Source of the DNA: Kordiimonas sediminis
GTDB lineage: Bacteria; Pseudomonadota; Alphaproteobacteria; Sphingomonadales; Kordiimonadaceae
Direction of reading: 5' to 3'
NCBI RefSeq assembly: GCF_014656395.1
Contig: NZ_BNCI01000001.1
Coordinates: 1,523,893-1,587,892 of the forward strand
Length of the DNA stretch: 64,000 nt
In this document: piece after piece, positions 17,213-26,158 of the stretch
How positions within the stretch are numbered: the stretch's first letter is position 1
Layout: every line of letters starts with the position of its first letter
The notes under the pieces: model-generated
The model's database searches: none
What the model was told of the DNA's origin: nothing
Seen by the model: the letters and a program-made list of their open reading frames with translations, nothing else
Translations under genes and position numbers: made by a program

Positions 17213-18220
17213 ATGACTGTTCGGGTTTCTATTAACGGATTTGGCCGCATTGGCCGCAATGTGCTGCGCGCGATCTATGAGAGTGGCCGTGATGACATTC
17301 GCGTTGTTGCGATCAACGACCTTGGCGATGTGGACATGAACGCCTACCTGTTGAAGCGTGACAGCGTACACGGCCCATTCCCGGGTGACGTGAAAGTTGA
17401 AGGCGACAGCATCATTGTGAACGGCGACAGAATCCGTGTAACAGCAATCCGTAACCCGGAAGAACTGCCATGGGGTGAAGAAAACGTTGACGTTGCCATG
17501 GAATGTACTGGTATCTTTACCAAGCGTGACGCGGCTGCCAAGCACCTTACTGCGGGCGCAAAGAAAGTTCTGATTTCTGCGCCAGGTACAGACTGTGACA
17601 ACACTGTTGTTTACGGTGTGAACCATGACACACTGACAGCTGATCATAAAATCGTTTCCAACGCATCCTGCACGACAAACTGTCTTGCGCCGGTTGCCAA
17701 GGTTCTGAACGATCTGGTTGGTATCAAGCACGGTTATATGATAACTGTACACGCTTACACGGGTGATCAGCCGGTTCTGGATACACTGCATAGCGATCCA
17801 CGCCGTGCACGCGCTGCTGCTCTGAGCATGATCCCAACATCAACGGGTGCTGCGAAAGCAGTTGGTCTGGTTCTGCCAGAGCTTGCTGGCAAGCTTGATG
17901 GTTCTGCGGTTCGTGTGCCTACGCCAAATGTTTCCATGGTTGATCTGAAGTTTGTTGCAGGCCGTGACACAACAGCAGAAGAAATCAATGAAGCAATCAA
18001 AGCGGCGTCTGAAGGTGCACTGAAGGGCGTTCTTGGCTATGAAGATATGCCAGCGGTTTCTATCGACTTTAACCACAATCAGAACAGCTCAACTTTTGAT
18101 TCCAGCCAGACCAAGGTTATCGAAGGCAACTTCGTACGTATCCTAAGCTGGTACGATAACGAGTGGGGCTTCTCTAACCGTATGTCTGACACTGCGGTTC
18201 TGATGGCGAAACTGGGCTAA
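17213..18220 (+). CDS. gap: Glyceraldehyde-3-phosphate dehydrogenase
   Basis: Phosphorylating GAPDH: glyceraldehyde-3-P + NAD(P) + Pi to 1,3-bisphosphoglycerate. 335 residues with the Rossmann motif [13 protein letters not shown] at the N-terminus, the catalytic cysteine at about residue 153 in [12 protein letters not shown], and the C-terminal [25 protein letters not shown] precedes the ATG, a strong ribosome-binding site in line with high expression. Asn-Asp after the first sheet (INDLGD) leaves cofactor preference (NAD or NADP) unclear. Confidence 0.97.
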   Translation: MTVRVSINGFGRIGRNVLRAIYESGRDDIRVVAINDLGDVDMNAYLLKRDSVHGPFPGDVKVEGDSIIVNGDRIRVTAIRNPEELPWGEENVDVAMECTGIFTKRDAAAKHLTAGAKKVLISAPGTDCDNTVVYGVNHDTLTADHKIVSNASCTTNCLAPVAKVLNDLVGIKHGYMITVHAYTGDQPVLDTLHSDPRRARAAALSMIPTSTGAAKAVGLVLPELAGKLDGSAVRVPTPNVSMVDLKFVAGRDTTAEEINEAIKAASEGALKGVLGYEDMPAVSIDFNHNQNSSTFDSSQTKVIEGNFVRILSWYDNEWGFSNRMSDTAVLMAKLG

Positions 18221-18263
18221 GTCCAGCCATCAACCTGCACAGTCGCCTGTGCGACAGTATCCG

Positions 18264-18294
18264 GTGGTGGCAATTCCTGGGGAGTTGCCGCCAC
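18264..18294 (+). repeat. Hairpin in the gap-pgk intergenic region
   Basis: GTGGTGGCAA pairs with TTGCCGCCAC (one G-U pair) around an 11-nt loop, with no U tract after it. It could be an mRNA stabiliser, a processing site or a partial terminator between gap and pgk. A smaller stem (GTCGC-CTGT-GCGAC) lies just upstream. Confidence 0.55.
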
Positions 18295-18385
18295 TTCTTA
18301 TATCCGGATCGTGTTTCTGGCCCATGAAGTGGCTGCGCCACGATCTATCTTTTAACGGCATGATGTATGTTCAAGGGTAAAAGAC

Positions 18386-19549
18386 ATGACATTCAAAACC
18401 ATTGCGGACCTTGGTGATCTAAGCGGTAAACGCGCTGTCGTCCGGGTCGATATTAATGTTCCTATGCAAGACGGCAAGGTAACAGACGATACACGTCTGC
18501 AGGCGGTAAAACCAACCGTGGACGCAATTGCTGCGGCGGGGGGCCGGTCCGTTCTATTAGCGCATTTTGGTCGTCCAAAGGGGCAGGTTGTGCCAGAAAT
18601 GTCCCTGAAGCCTGTTGTAGGGGCACTGGCTGAGGTTCTTGGACGTTCTGTCGGTTTTGCAGAACTTGGTGATGTCCTGCCGGACGAGGACGTGGTTTTG
18701 ATGGAAAATACCCGTTTCTTCCCCGGCGAGGAAAAGAATGATCCTGAACTTGCAAAACGCTTTGCGGCACTTGGGGACGTGTATGTCTCTGATGCCTTCA
18801 GCTGTTCGCACCGCGCGCATGCCTCTACTGAGGCACTGGCGCATCTTCTGCCAGCTGCAGCAGGTGTAACAATGGGGGCAGAACTAAAAGCCCTTCAGGA
18901 TGCCCTGGGCACACCAAAACGCCCTGTGGCAGCGGTTGTTGGTGGCGCGAAAGTGTCGTCGAAGCTGGCGGTGCTGGAAAATCTGGTGGAGAAAGTAGAC
19001 CACCTGATTATTGGGGGCGGTATGGCTAATACTTTCCTGTTTGCGCAGGGGTACAGCGTGGGCGCGTCCTTGTGTGAGAAAGATCTGAAGGACACGGCGC
19101 TTATCATTCTTGCGAAGGCAAAAGAAGCAGGCTGCACCGTGCATCTGCCTGTTGATGTTGTCTGTGCCAAGGAGTTTAAAGCCCATGCCGACAACCGGAC
19201 AACAGGTGTTGATGACGTGCAGGCTGATGAGATGATTTTGGATGCCGGTACGGCGACCACAGACGGCTTGGCCACTGTGCTGAAGGACTGTAAGACGCTT
19301 GTGTGGAATGGCCCTATGGGCGCGTTCGAGATGGAGCCGTTTGATGCTGCTACTGTGGCGCTTGCCAAGGCGGCTGCAAGCCTGTCTGACAGCGGGAATC
19401 TCTTGACCGTTGCAGGTGGTGGCGATACGGTCGCAGCATTGGCGCATGCAGGGGTGAAAGACAGTTTTACCCATATTTCCACAGCCGGCGGAGCTTTCCT
19501 TGAATGGATGGAAGGCAAAACGCTGCCAGGAGTTGCTGCCCTTCAGTAA
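18386..19549 (+). CDS. pgk: Phosphoglycerate kinase
   Basis: Transfers phosphate from 1,3-bisphosphoglycerate to ADP in glycolysis, or the reverse in gluconeogenesis. 387 residues with [15 protein letters not shown] (about 18-32), the substrate-binding [10 protein letters not shown] and [31 protein letters not shown] in the nucleotide domain, WNGPMGAFE, and the C-terminal GGGDTVAAL with [13 protein letters not shown]. Length is that of bacterial PGKs. A 165-bp gap with a hairpin separates it from gap, so it may have its own promoter or partial read-through. Confidence 0.97.
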   Translation: MTFKTIADLGDLSGKRAVVRVDINVPMQDGKVTDDTRLQAVKPTVDAIAAAGGRSVLLAHFGRPKGQVVPEMSLKPVVGALAEVLGRSVGFAELGDVLPDEDVVLMENTRFFPGEEKNDPELAKRFAALGDVYVSDAFSCSHRAHASTEALAHLLPAAAGVTMGAELKALQDALGTPKRPVAAVVGGAKVSSKLAVLENLVEKVDHLIIGGGMANTFLFAQGYSVGASLCEKDLKDTALIILAKAKEAGCTVHLPVDVVCAKEFKAHADNRTTGVDDVQADEMILDAGTATTDGLATVLKDCKTLVWNGPMGAFEMEPFDAATVALAKAAASLSDSGNLLTVAGGGDTVAALAHAGVKDSFTHISTAGGAFLEWMEGKTLPGVAALQ

Positions 19550-19669
19550 TATCGGGCTCATGGGGGTGCCCTCTGGTCCACACTTTTGAATTATTTAACT
19601 AATGTTCCTTTTGGATTTGTGTGCATCAGGTGAATGCCGAAACCGATCGGGACGATACGGAGAGAAACG

Positions 19670-20734
19670 ATGAAACCAGGTGTCGTATTTGGTGACGACT
19701 ATGCCAAGCTTGTACAAAATGCCAAGGATGGTGGCTTTGCCCTTCCTGCGGTCAATGTGGTTGGCACTAATTCAATTAACGCAGTGATGGAAGCTGCGGC
19801 GAAAAACCGCTCTGACATTATTATCCAGTTTTCCAACAGTGGTGCTCAGTTCTATGCAGGAAAAGGCATCGAAGACAGTTTCGGTGCCAAGGTTCTAGGG
19901 GCAGTTTCTGCGGCGCGTCACGTTCATCTGTTGGCGAAACATTACGGTATTTGTGCGGTGCTGCACACGGACCATGCGAACCGTAAGCTTGTTCCGTGGG
20001 TAGAAGCCCTGATCGAAGAAAGTCGTAAAGAAATCAAGAAAGAGGGCGTGCCGCTATATTCAAGCCACATGCTTGACCTTTCCGAAGAAGATATCGACGA
20101 TAACCTGGAAACATGTGCCCGCGTCCTGAAAGAGATGACGCCACTTGGTCAAAGCCTGGAAATTGAACTTGGTGTAACCGGTGGTGAAGAAGACGGTGTT
20201 GGCTCTGACGTCGGTGACGACTTTGAAAACCCTGCGCTTTATACACAGCCGGAAGATGTTCTGAAGGCCTATGACCTGTTGACGCCGCTTGGACATTTCT
20301 CTGTCGCTGCGTCCTTTGGTAATGTGCACGGTGTATATAAGCCAGGTAACGTGAAACTGCGTCCTGAAATTCTTAAAAACTCTCAGGATCTGGTAATCGC
20401 AGAGCGCGGTACGTCGGCAAACCCACTGAACTTTGTGTTCCATGGCGGCTCTGGTTCCGAGAAGGCAAAGATTGAAGAAGCACTGCGGTACGGTGTGTTC
20501 AAAATGAACATTGATACAGATACGCAGTTTGCCTTTGCCGAGGCAGTTGGTGCGTATGTTAACGAACACCCTGATGCATTTGCCTATCAGGTACATCCTG
20601 AAACAGGCCAGCCATACAAAAAACAGTATGATCCACGTGTTTGGCTGCGCAAGGGCGAAGAAAATATGATTGCTCGCTTGAATGAAGCCTTTGTTGACCT
20701 GAAGTCACAAGGCAAAACAGCAGCAGAAGGCTAA
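19670..20734 (+). CDS. fba: Fructose-bisphosphate aldolase, class II
   Basis: Zinc-dependent aldolase interconverting fructose-1,6-bisphosphate with dihydroxyacetone-P and glyceraldehyde-3-P. 354 residues, the long FbaA-like type. HTDHANRKLVPW carries the catalytic Asp and a zinc His; ELGVTGGEEDG, SFGNVHGVYKPGN and FHGGSGSEKAKI follow, then MNIDTDTQFAF. The frame extends to 19634, but the ATG at 19670 has GGAGAG 5 nt upstream and gives the normal N-terminus. It is the last gene of the cluster, followed by a strong terminator. Confidence 0.96.
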   Translation: MKPGVVFGDDYAKLVQNAKDGGFALPAVNVVGTNSINAVMEAAAKNRSDIIIQFSNSGAQFYAGKGIEDSFGAKVLGAVSAARHVHLLAKHYGICAVLHTDHANRKLVPWVEALIEESRKEIKKEGVPLYSSHMLDLSEEDIDDNLETCARVLKEMTPLGQSLEIELGVTGGEEDGVGSDVGDDFENPALYTQPEDVLKAYDLLTPLGHFSVAASFGNVHGVYKPGNVKLRPEILKNSQDLVIAERGTSANPLNFVFHGGSGSEKAKIEEALRYGVFKMNIDTDTQFAFAEAVGAYVNEHPDAFAYQVHPETGQPYKKQYDPRVWLRKGEENMIARLNEAFVDLKSQGKTAAEG

Positions 20735-20760
20735 GTTAAATAGTCTGATAATAGTTGCGA

Positions 20761-20788
20761 AGCCGGGGTTTGTGCCCCGGCTTTTTTA
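20761..20788 (+). terminator. Rho-independent terminator after fba
   Basis: AGCCGGGG pairs with CCCCGGCT around TTTGTG, followed by TTTTTT. Confidence 0.88.
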
Positions 20789-20820
20789 TGTGCCAGTATT
20801 TTTGTACAAAAGATACGGTG

Positions 20821-21669
20821 CTATTTGAATGCTGAACATTTGGAAATCAGGCTATCCCGGATTATTTTTAACTGGTCCTCTGGTATCAGTTCTGAATAGA
20901 CCATGAAAACCGGCAGACTTATCTCCGGGGCATCTTCAACTTCGAACAACAGTCCTTCTGCCAATGATTTTTCGATCGTTCTGCGCGGCAGGTATCCTTT
21001 CATCCCGGCTTTCACGATTAATTTTTCGGCTAAGGCGCCCAGGTCGGCAGATAGTTTGCTAAGTGTGTAATCGGGATAGTGCAATTTGTGTTTACGGACA
21101 AATTCACTGCCCCAATGTACATAGGCATAGGTTTCGTCCAGTTCGGCATGTATACCGCGCTGGCTGGAGACCATAATAAACTTTTCATCAAACAATCGGT
21201 GAACACGAAGTCCCTGATTGGAATAGGGCGCATATACCAGACAAATATCCATGGTGCCGTTATGCATTTTCTGGATCAGGGAACTGGGAGTGCCGATGCG
21301 GGCATTAATCACAGACCCCGGCATCATGCTGCGCAGGTCCAGAAGCCAATCAAGTAGCAAGGGTTCCCACAAGCCGTACCGTGCACCAATGGTCAAAGAC
21401 GCATTGATATCGTCCGTCATCGCGACTTCTTTCTTTGCATGGTCCCATAATTGAACGATTGACTGGGCGTGACGCTCAAAACGTACTGCCGCATCTGTCA
21501 AGGTAACCCCAGCCTTGTTACGAATGAAAAGTTTGCAATCAAGCTGTTCTTCCAGGCTTTTGACACGGGCACTAATTGTGGACTGTGTAACGAATAATTT
21601 TTCCGCGGCTTGTTTAAAGTTTCGTACTTCAACAATCGTCAAAAATGTTTTGGCTTGAACTATGTCCAC
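20821..21669 (-). CDS. LysR-family transcriptional regulator
   Basis: 282-residue LysR-type regulator. N-terminal winged helix-turn-helix: AKTFLTIVEVRNFKQAAEKL and VTQSTISARVKSLEEQL (about residues 6-45), a linker helix to about 90, then a periplasmic-binding-protein-like effector domain. It is divergent from the small gene at 21779, with an AT-rich inverted repeat in the 109-bp gap. The most economical guess is that it controls itself and that neighbour. Effector unknown. Confidence 0.92.
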   Translation of the reverse strand: MDIVQAKTFLTIVEVRNFKQAAEKLFVTQSTISARVKSLEEQLDCKLFIRNKAGVTLTDAAVRFERHAQSIVQLWDHAKKEVAMTDDINASLTIGARYGLWEPLLLDWLLDLRSMMPGSVINARIGTPSSLIQKMHNGTMDICLVYAPYSNQGLRVHRLFDEKFIMVSSQRGIHAELDETYAYVHWGSEFVRKHKLHYPDYTLSKLSADLGALAEKLIVKAGMKGYLPRRTIEKSLAEGLLFEVEDAPEISLPVFMVYSELIPEDQLKIIRDSLISKCSAFK

Positions 21670-21691
21670 GGCACTACCTTTGATGCAAAAT

Positions 21692-21710
21692 TTTCGATAT
21701 TATTATCAAA
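21692..21710. promoter_or_regulatory. Candidate LysR operator
   Basis: AT-rich interrupted inverted repeat (TTTCGAT, 6 nt, ATCAAA) in the divergent gap between the LysR gene and the gene at 21779. Size and position fit a LysR-type box, but the match is loose. Confidence 0.35.
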
Positions 21711-21778
21711 TTTAATTCGCTTTTCAAAACTTATTTCTTCGGTAAGGTCAAAGTGTACCAACCATGAAGGATACGCGA

Positions 21779-22177
21779 ATGCACTATGACGCAGAAAGCT
21801 TTAAGACAGCGAACGAGACAATTATACGGGAAAGTTCCCGCAGTGATCTTGAGGCGCGGCTGGAACTGAAGATCAATAAAATCAGGAAAGAGTTTGCGCA
21901 GGTTGAGAAGTTAATCACTTCCTATGATCCATCGCTGCTAGCCAGCATGGTATCGCTGTTTGATATGAGCAAACCAGTCATTGCCAGAGAAATTCTTGAT
22001 GCTAGAAATCTGCTACTGGAGGCTCAGATTGCACTAGGCGCTGGGTCAAGCAGCATATCACGGCTGGACCAACAATTTGAAATGCAGTACCTGAACGCAC
22101 TTGCGCAGGAGTTGGAAAAATATCAGGCGCTACTGTTGGGTCAGAATAGTTTCATCCCCCAGAAACCGGTTGCCTAA
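21779..22177 (+). CDS. Hypothetical protein divergent from a LysR gene
   Basis: 132 residues with no family I recognise. The sequence is highly helical and charged: a basic-acidic segment (LEARLELKINKIRKEFAQVEK) suggests a short coiled coil, followed by SLFDMSKPVIAREILDARNLL and a C-terminal helix. No signal peptide, membrane segment or cysteine motif. The start at 21779 is preferred to 21764 because AAGGA lies 7 nt upstream. It is likely a cytoplasmic adaptor-like protein; no function is proposed. A GAAACCGGTT...AACTGGTTTC stem overlaps its stop codon. Confidence 0.65.
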   Translation: MHYDAESFKTANETIIRESSRSDLEARLELKINKIRKEFAQVEKLITSYDPSLLASMVSLFDMSKPVIAREILDARNLLLEAQIALGAGSSSISRLDQQFEMQYLNALAQELEKYQALLLGQNSFIPQKPVA

Positions 22178-22186
22178 CTGGTTTCC
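22162..22186 (+). terminator. Terminator-like hairpin overlapping a stop codon
   Basis: GAAACCGGTT pairs with AACTGGTTTC around GCCT (one G-U pair), with CTTGG after it. A second 9-bp stem (GGCGTGCAG at 22189-22197 with CTGCACGCC at 22220-22228) follows. They lie between convergent genes. Confidence 0.45.
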
Positions 22187-22265
22187 TTGGCGTGCAGTGT
22201 CCAGTCATAGCGTGGATAGCTGCACGCCCCCCTGTCTTCTCTTGCTTGTTCGAGGACCTGTTAGT

Positions 22266-22841
22266 TTATTCTAGGCCTGAGACGGTTTTTAGAATCAGGT
22301 CTGTTGGTGGGCGCTGGCGGTAACTTTCTTCATACAGTTTTGCCAGAATTTTTCCCTTTGTGTCTGTGACAAAAATGACGGGATGCGGGACGCCGTGCGC
22401 AAAGTGCCCTTCCTCATAGTCTTCATTGCGAATGCCGAACGCGTCAATGGCTTTTGAACCAGTGTCTGCAAGAAGGCTATACTCAATGTTCCATTTCTTC
22501 GCGAATGTCGCCAGGTCATCCACAGAATCATAACTCACCGCAATCAGGGGATAGCCTTTTTCCTTCAGGGCAGAGGCAGCGTGCAGATTTAAGTCAATAA
22601 GCTGGATTTGACAGTAAGGGCACCATTTAGCCGACCGGTAAAAGGCAATCACAGCCCCTTTTTGTCCGGTCAGGCTATCAAACGACTGTGACGCATTATT
22701 CTGGTCTTTTAGCTGCAGGGTATGCGGAATTGTCTGGCCGATCGCGGGGCCAAGGTCTTTGCTATCTTCTGCAGATGTAATTGCGGTCGCTATAAATAGT
22801 AGGCTTAGCCCTGCCGCAAGACTTAGGAAGAAACGTGTCAT
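22266..22841 (-). CDS. Exported redoxin / AhpC-TSA-type thioredoxin-fold protein
   Basis: 191 residues with a signal peptide (about 1-24) and a thioredoxin fold of the peroxiredoxin-like type. The active site is WCPYCQ at about residue 73, a CxxC as in BCP/redoxin proteins, preceded by AVIAFYRSAK. The later VIFVTDTKGKILAKL is the usual cis-Pro-containing strand region. Predicted to act in the periplasm as a thiol reductase or peroxidase. It stands alone, divergent from thiE. Confidence 0.87.
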   Translation of the reverse strand: MTRFFLSLAAGLSLLFIATAITSAEDSKDLGPAIGQTIPHTLQLKDQNNASQSFDSLTGQKGAVIAFYRSAKWCPYCQIQLIDLNLHAASALKEKGYPLIAVSYDSVDDLATFAKKWNIEYSLLADTGSKAIDAFGIRNEDYEEGHFAHGVPHPVIFVTDTKGKILAKLYEESYRQRPPTDLILKTVSGLE

Positions 22842-23007
22842 GCTGTATCCTCTCGGAAATGGTTCTGTATTGTGTTTGTTTGGACTGTAATCGCAGCACG
22901 GATTGAATCTAAATCAAATAATTGTCATATAAGGATTAATGATCCATTGGATTTTCAGCGCGGTTTTTGCAATAGCTACCGGCAGCCTAGAAGGACGAGA
23001 GAAAACT

Positions 23008-23646
23008 ATGACAACATCTGATCAACCGTGCCGACTGTATCTGATAAGCCAAAGTGAAATTGCGGATGCTGACGCTTTTGCTGCCACGCTTGATGGCGTG
23101 TTTAAGGCAGGCGATGTCGCGTGCTTCCAGCTTCGGCTGAAGGGTGCGTCGGATGATGCCGTGGTAGCGACTGCAAAAACATTGATGCCGGTATGCGAGG
23201 CCCATGACGTTGCGCTTCTGATTAATGACCGGGCTGATCTTGCGCATGAAGCGGATGTGGACGGTGTCCATCTGGGGCAGGGTGACGGTAGTGTGAAGAA
23301 AGCAAAAGAGCTGCTGGGCCTTGACCGTATTGTCGGGGTTACCTGCCATAATAGTCTGCATTTGGCTTTCGCGGCTGGCGAACAGGGGGCAGACTATGTT
23401 GCGTTCGGTGCCTTCTATCCCACAGAAACAAAGAAAACCGAGTATCATGCTGAGAAGGATATTCTGACACGGTGGGATGAAATTGTGGAAATTCCCAGCG
23501 TGGCAATCGGCGGCATAACGACCGATACCGCGGCAGAATTGAAAGAAGCAGGCGCGCACTTTATTGCCGTTTGCAGTGCCGTTTGGCAGCATGCTGATGG
23601 ACCCGCAGCAGCGGTTCGTGCTTTCAATCAGATACTTGCTGATTAA
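23008..23646 (+). CDS. thiE: Thiamine-phosphate synthase
   Basis: Joins HMP-pyrophosphate and HET-phosphate into thiamine monophosphate. 212 residues of the TIM-barrel ThiE family. Visible blocks are CFQLRLKGASDD, ALLINDRADLAHEADVDGVH followed by LGQGD, IVGVTCHN, GADYVAFGAFYPTETK, and the phosphate-binding VAIGGIT. The start at 23008 has GGACGAGAG upstream; the frame runs on to 22939 without support. No TPP riboswitch is visible. ThiE is also found downstream of fba in other alphaproteobacteria, here with three genes between. Confidence 0.92.
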   Translation: MTTSDQPCRLYLISQSEIADADAFAATLDGVFKAGDVACFQLRLKGASDDAVVATAKTLMPVCEAHDVALLINDRADLAHEADVDGVHLGQGDGSVKKAKELLGLDRIVGVTCHNSLHLAFAAGEQGADYVAFGAFYPTETKKTEYHAEKDILTRWDEIVEIPSVAIGGITTDTAAELKEAGAHFIAVCSAVWQHADGPAAAVRAFNQILAD

Positions 23647-23652
23647 AAAAAG

Positions 23653-23676
23653 ACCCGGCACAAAATTGTACCGGGG
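23653..23676 (-). terminator. Terminator for the DoxX gene
   Basis: On the minus strand CCCGG-ACAA pairs with TTGT-CCGGG and is followed by TCTTTTTTT. It lies about 100 bp past the DoxX stop. Confidence 0.65.
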
Positions 23677-23775
23677 ATAGGTAGGGGAAAGTCAGAGTGG
23701 TTTGGAGGTTCGGGGGCATAACGCCCCCGCTTTAGTCCGGCGTCCTGCTGTTTTTTGGGTGCAAATAGCCGGTGC

Positions 23776-24237
23776 TTAAAATCTGATGCCAAAGGCTTTA
23801 TCAAGACTGAAGTCCCCGCCACCCTTAGTGACAAAGCTCAGCGCCAGGATTGCCCACAGGATGGGATATTCCCAGCCACCTTCTGTCCAGAAGAATCCAG
23901 CACCAAAATGGACACTGCTTGCTACAAACAACATCACGGTAATGGCAGCAGCACTAAACCGGGTGAACAGACCAAGAGCCAGTGTAAGGCCAAGGAAGAA
24001 CTCAACGGAGCCGGCACCAAGGGCGGCCAGATAGCCGTTTGAAAACCCTAGCTGGCTTTCAAAAAACTGACCTGTGGCTTCAAGGCCGTACCCGCCAAAC
24101 ATGCCAAATAGTTTCTGGGCGCCGTGCGGCATAAGGAACAGACCCGTGGCAATGCGCAGGGCTGCTGTTGTAAGGTTGTCAAACTTCGATGCATTGTCTG
24201 CAAGCGCGGTCAGTGTGGATGTGATAGGTGCGGTCAT
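23776..24237 (-). CDS. DoxX-family membrane protein
   Basis: 153-residue integral membrane protein with four predicted helices, including the family block ALRIATGLFLMPHGAQKLFG with the Gly-rich loop FGGYG, then GFSNGYLAALGAGSVEFF and a helix ending in LGLFTRFSA. The ATG at 24237 is chosen because AGGAGAA lies 5 nt upstream; 14 extra codons upstream have no RBS. DoxX/DoxD-like proteins are linked to quinone or thiol redox chemistry and surfactant-like functions, but most bacterial ones are uncharacterised. Confidence 0.88.
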   Translation of the reverse strand: MTAPITSTLTALADNASKFDNLTTAALRIATGLFLMPHGAQKLFGMFGGYGLEATGQFFESQLGFSNGYLAALGAGSVEFFLGLTLALGLFTRFSAAAITVMLFVASSVHFGAGFFWTEGGWEYPILWAILALSFVTKGGGDFSLDKAFGIRF

Positions 24238-24537
24238 GTCTATTCTCCTGAATAAGATATCTGGTTTCTGCGTACCCACTCGCCATCCTGGTGGGTATCA
24301 GGTGCTTCTCATGACTGGGAGAATATGTGTTTCAAATATTGTTATATAGACAGTTTAAATGGATTTCCGTGTTGCATTATTTCGAACAATAAATAAAGCA
24401 CACCTCCATACTTCAGGCGTTTAATTGGCTTTACGGGGCTGGGAAATTCTGGTACACCCCGCACCGATTATCCCGGCGGCTATAGGTGCCCGGGTTTGTT
24501 CTTTGACCGTATATAGAGACTATGAAGGGGTACACCC
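24238..24537. other. Intergenic region of 300 bp between doxX and efp
   Basis: Divergent spacer. It holds an inverted repeat (TACCCAC at 24273-24279 with GTGGGTA at 24291-24297) about 36-60 nt upstream of the DoxX start, possibly an operator. A TTGACC lies at about 24503, but no clear -10 box was found. No gene is evident. Confidence 0.5.
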
Positions 24538-25101
24538 ATGAAGATTGATGGAAACTCGATCCGTCCAGGTAATGTGATCGAACATAATGGCGGCCTGTGG
24601 CGCGCTGTACGAATTGCCCACACTCAGCCTGGTAAAGGCGGGGCGTACCTGCAGGTGGAACTGAAAAACCTGCGTGATGGTAGTAAACTGAACGAGCGGT
24701 TCCGGTCTTCTGAGAAAGTTGAGCGTGTAGTTCTTGAGCAGAAAGACTATCAATTCCTCTATATCGACGGTGACATGTATAATTTCATGGACCAGGGCAC
24801 ATACGAACAGATTTCGCTGAGCGCGGAAGATGTTGGTGATGATGCTGTGTTCCTGCAGGACGGCATGACTGTATCGATCGAATTCCACGGCGATAGCCCA
24901 CTTGGTGTAAGCCTGCCCGATAAGGTAACACTTGAAGTTGTTGAAACAGAGCCAGTGATCAAAGGTCAGACGGCTTCTTCTTCCTATAAGCCTGCTACAC
25001 TCGATAACGGATTGCGGATTGGGGTACCGCCATTTGTATCTGCAGGTGACAGGGTTGTTGTCGCAACGGAAACACGCGAATACGTCAGCCGCGCTGATTA
25101 A
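24538..25101 (+). CDS. efp: Elongation factor P
   Basis: Relieves ribosome stalling at polyproline stretches; binds next to the P-site tRNA. 187 residues in three beta-barrel domains (KOW-like N-domain, two OB domains). The conserved modification-loop lysine is Lys33 in QPGKGGAY; the C-terminal domain contains [20 protein letters not shown] precedes the ATG. An inositol-phosphatase-family gene follows after 33 bp, probably co-transcribed. Confidence 0.96.
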   Translation: MKIDGNSIRPGNVIEHNGGLWRAVRIAHTQPGKGGAYLQVELKNLRDGSKLNERFRSSEKVERVVLEQKDYQFLYIDGDMYNFMDQGTYEQISLSAEDVGDDAVFLQDGMTVSIEFHGDSPLGVSLPDKVTLEVVETEPVIKGQTASSSYKPATLDNGLRIGVPPFVSAGDRVVVATETREYVSRAD

Positions 25102-25134
25102 GCCGTTTAACCAAAAACAATAAGGAGAGACAGC

Positions 25135-25944
25135 ATGTCTCGTCGTTCCCCCCTACTGAATGTGATGGTTAAAACTGTCATGAAAGCTGCGCGCGGACTG
25201 CGCCGTGACTTTGGTGAAGTTGAGCAGCTTCAGGTTTCTAAAAAAGGCCCCGCTGACTTTGTGTCTGCTGCTGACAAACGGACTGAAAAGCTGCTTGTTG
25301 AAGAATTGATGCTTGCCCGCCCGGATTATGGTTTCCTTCTGGAGGAACATGGTGAAATCGAGGGCAAGGACCCGAAGAAACGTTTCATCATTGACCCGCT
25401 CGACGGCACGACAAATTTCCTGCACGGTATACCGCATTTTGCCATTTCTGTTGCAGCAGAAGAGAATGGCGAAGTTGTCGCAGGCGTTATCTATAATCCA
25501 ATTATGGACGAATTATACTGGGCTGAAAAAGGCAATGGCGCATTCCTGAATGATGCGCGGTTGCGTGTATCAGGCCGGAACAAAATGGAAGATTCATTGC
25601 TTGCAACGGGTATTCCATTTCTGGGCCGCGAGGGCGGTGACACATTTAAAGCTGAACTGTCTGCGATCATGGGGCAGGTTGCCGGTATTCGCCGGTTCGG
25701 TGCAGCTTCCCTTGATCTCGCGTATGTTGCTGCGGGCCGGTATGACGGCTTCTGGGAATCTGGGTTGCAACCATGGGACCTGGCCGCGGGGATTATCATT
25801 GTACGCGAAGCAGGTGGATTTGTAACAGACATCACAGGCGGCGATAAAATTCTCGATCGCGGGGATGTTATTGCTGCGAACGACCGTCTGCATATCCGGC
25901 TTGAGCGTGCTATCAAGAATGCCCGTAAGGGGATGGCTGGATAA
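25135..25944 (+). CDS. suhB: Inositol monophosphatase family protein (SuhB-like)
   Basis: 269-residue Mg-dependent phosphatase of the IMPase/FIG superfamily. Motif A is IDPLDGTTNF (about 85-94), preceded by LLEEHG with the metal-binding Glu. Motif B is WDLAAGIIIVREAGG with the second Asp. In other bacteria SuhB also acts with NusG-type factors in rRNA antitermination; here only the fold is shown. AAGGAGAG precedes the ATG. Next to efp, and ended by a terminator. Confidence 0.92.
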   Translation: MSRRSPLLNVMVKTVMKAARGLRRDFGEVEQLQVSKKGPADFVSAADKRTEKLLVEELMLARPDYGFLLEEHGEIEGKDPKKRFIIDPLDGTTNFLHGIPHFAISVAAEENGEVVAGVIYNPIMDELYWAEKGNGAFLNDARLRVSGRNKMEDSLLATGIPFLGREGGDTFKAELSAIMGQVAGIRRFGAASLDLAYVAAGRYDGFWESGLQPWDLAAGIIIVREAGGFVTDITGGDKILDRGDVIAANDRLHIRLERAIKNARKGMAG

Positions 25945-25968
25945 TCAGCTGTTTTCTGCTAGTATTTC

Positions 25969-25995
25969 AAAGGCCCTGCAATCGCGGGGCCTTTT
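25969..25995 (+). terminator. Rho-independent terminator after suhB
   Basis: AAAGGCCC pairs with GGGCCTTT around a 10-nt loop, followed by T residues. Confidence 0.75.
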
Positions 25996-26012
25996 CTGTT
26001 GGTTGGGGTCGT

Positions 26013-26096
26013 TTATGCCGTTACCAGTTTACGGCGTCTGCGCATGGCGATGTCTGCCATGCCAAACCCAGAGATCATCATCAGCCATATTTCTGC
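26013..26096 (-). pseudogene. Remnant of a PEPxxWA-CTERM sorting signal
   Basis: A 27-codon minus-strand reading frame between the suhB terminator and the ExbB-like gene. It runs from A-E-I-W to a stop and contains WLMMISGFG and MRRRRKL, matching the C-terminal PEPxxWA-CTERM anchor: aromatic/Met-rich hydrophobic segment, GFG, then an Arg cluster. An in-frame TAG directly precedes it, and only about 60 bp remain before the next gene, so no full protein can exist. Most likely the tail of a decayed exported protein gene. Confidence 0.5.
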
Positions 26097-26158
26097 CTAT
26101 AAAATAGGATTTAAGGTGTTATAAGTACGTATGTTTAAGTGGTAGGAGTGGACTGCGG

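Noticed and set aside
15167-20734. Calvin-cycle operon
   Set aside because: tkt-gap-pgk-fba resembles cbb clusters, but there is no RuBisCO, phosphoribulokinase or SBPase; it is the usual glycolytic/pentose-phosphate cluster.
22842-23007. TPP riboswitch before thiE
   Set aside because: No CUGAGA or other TPP-box motifs are visible in the 166-bp leader.
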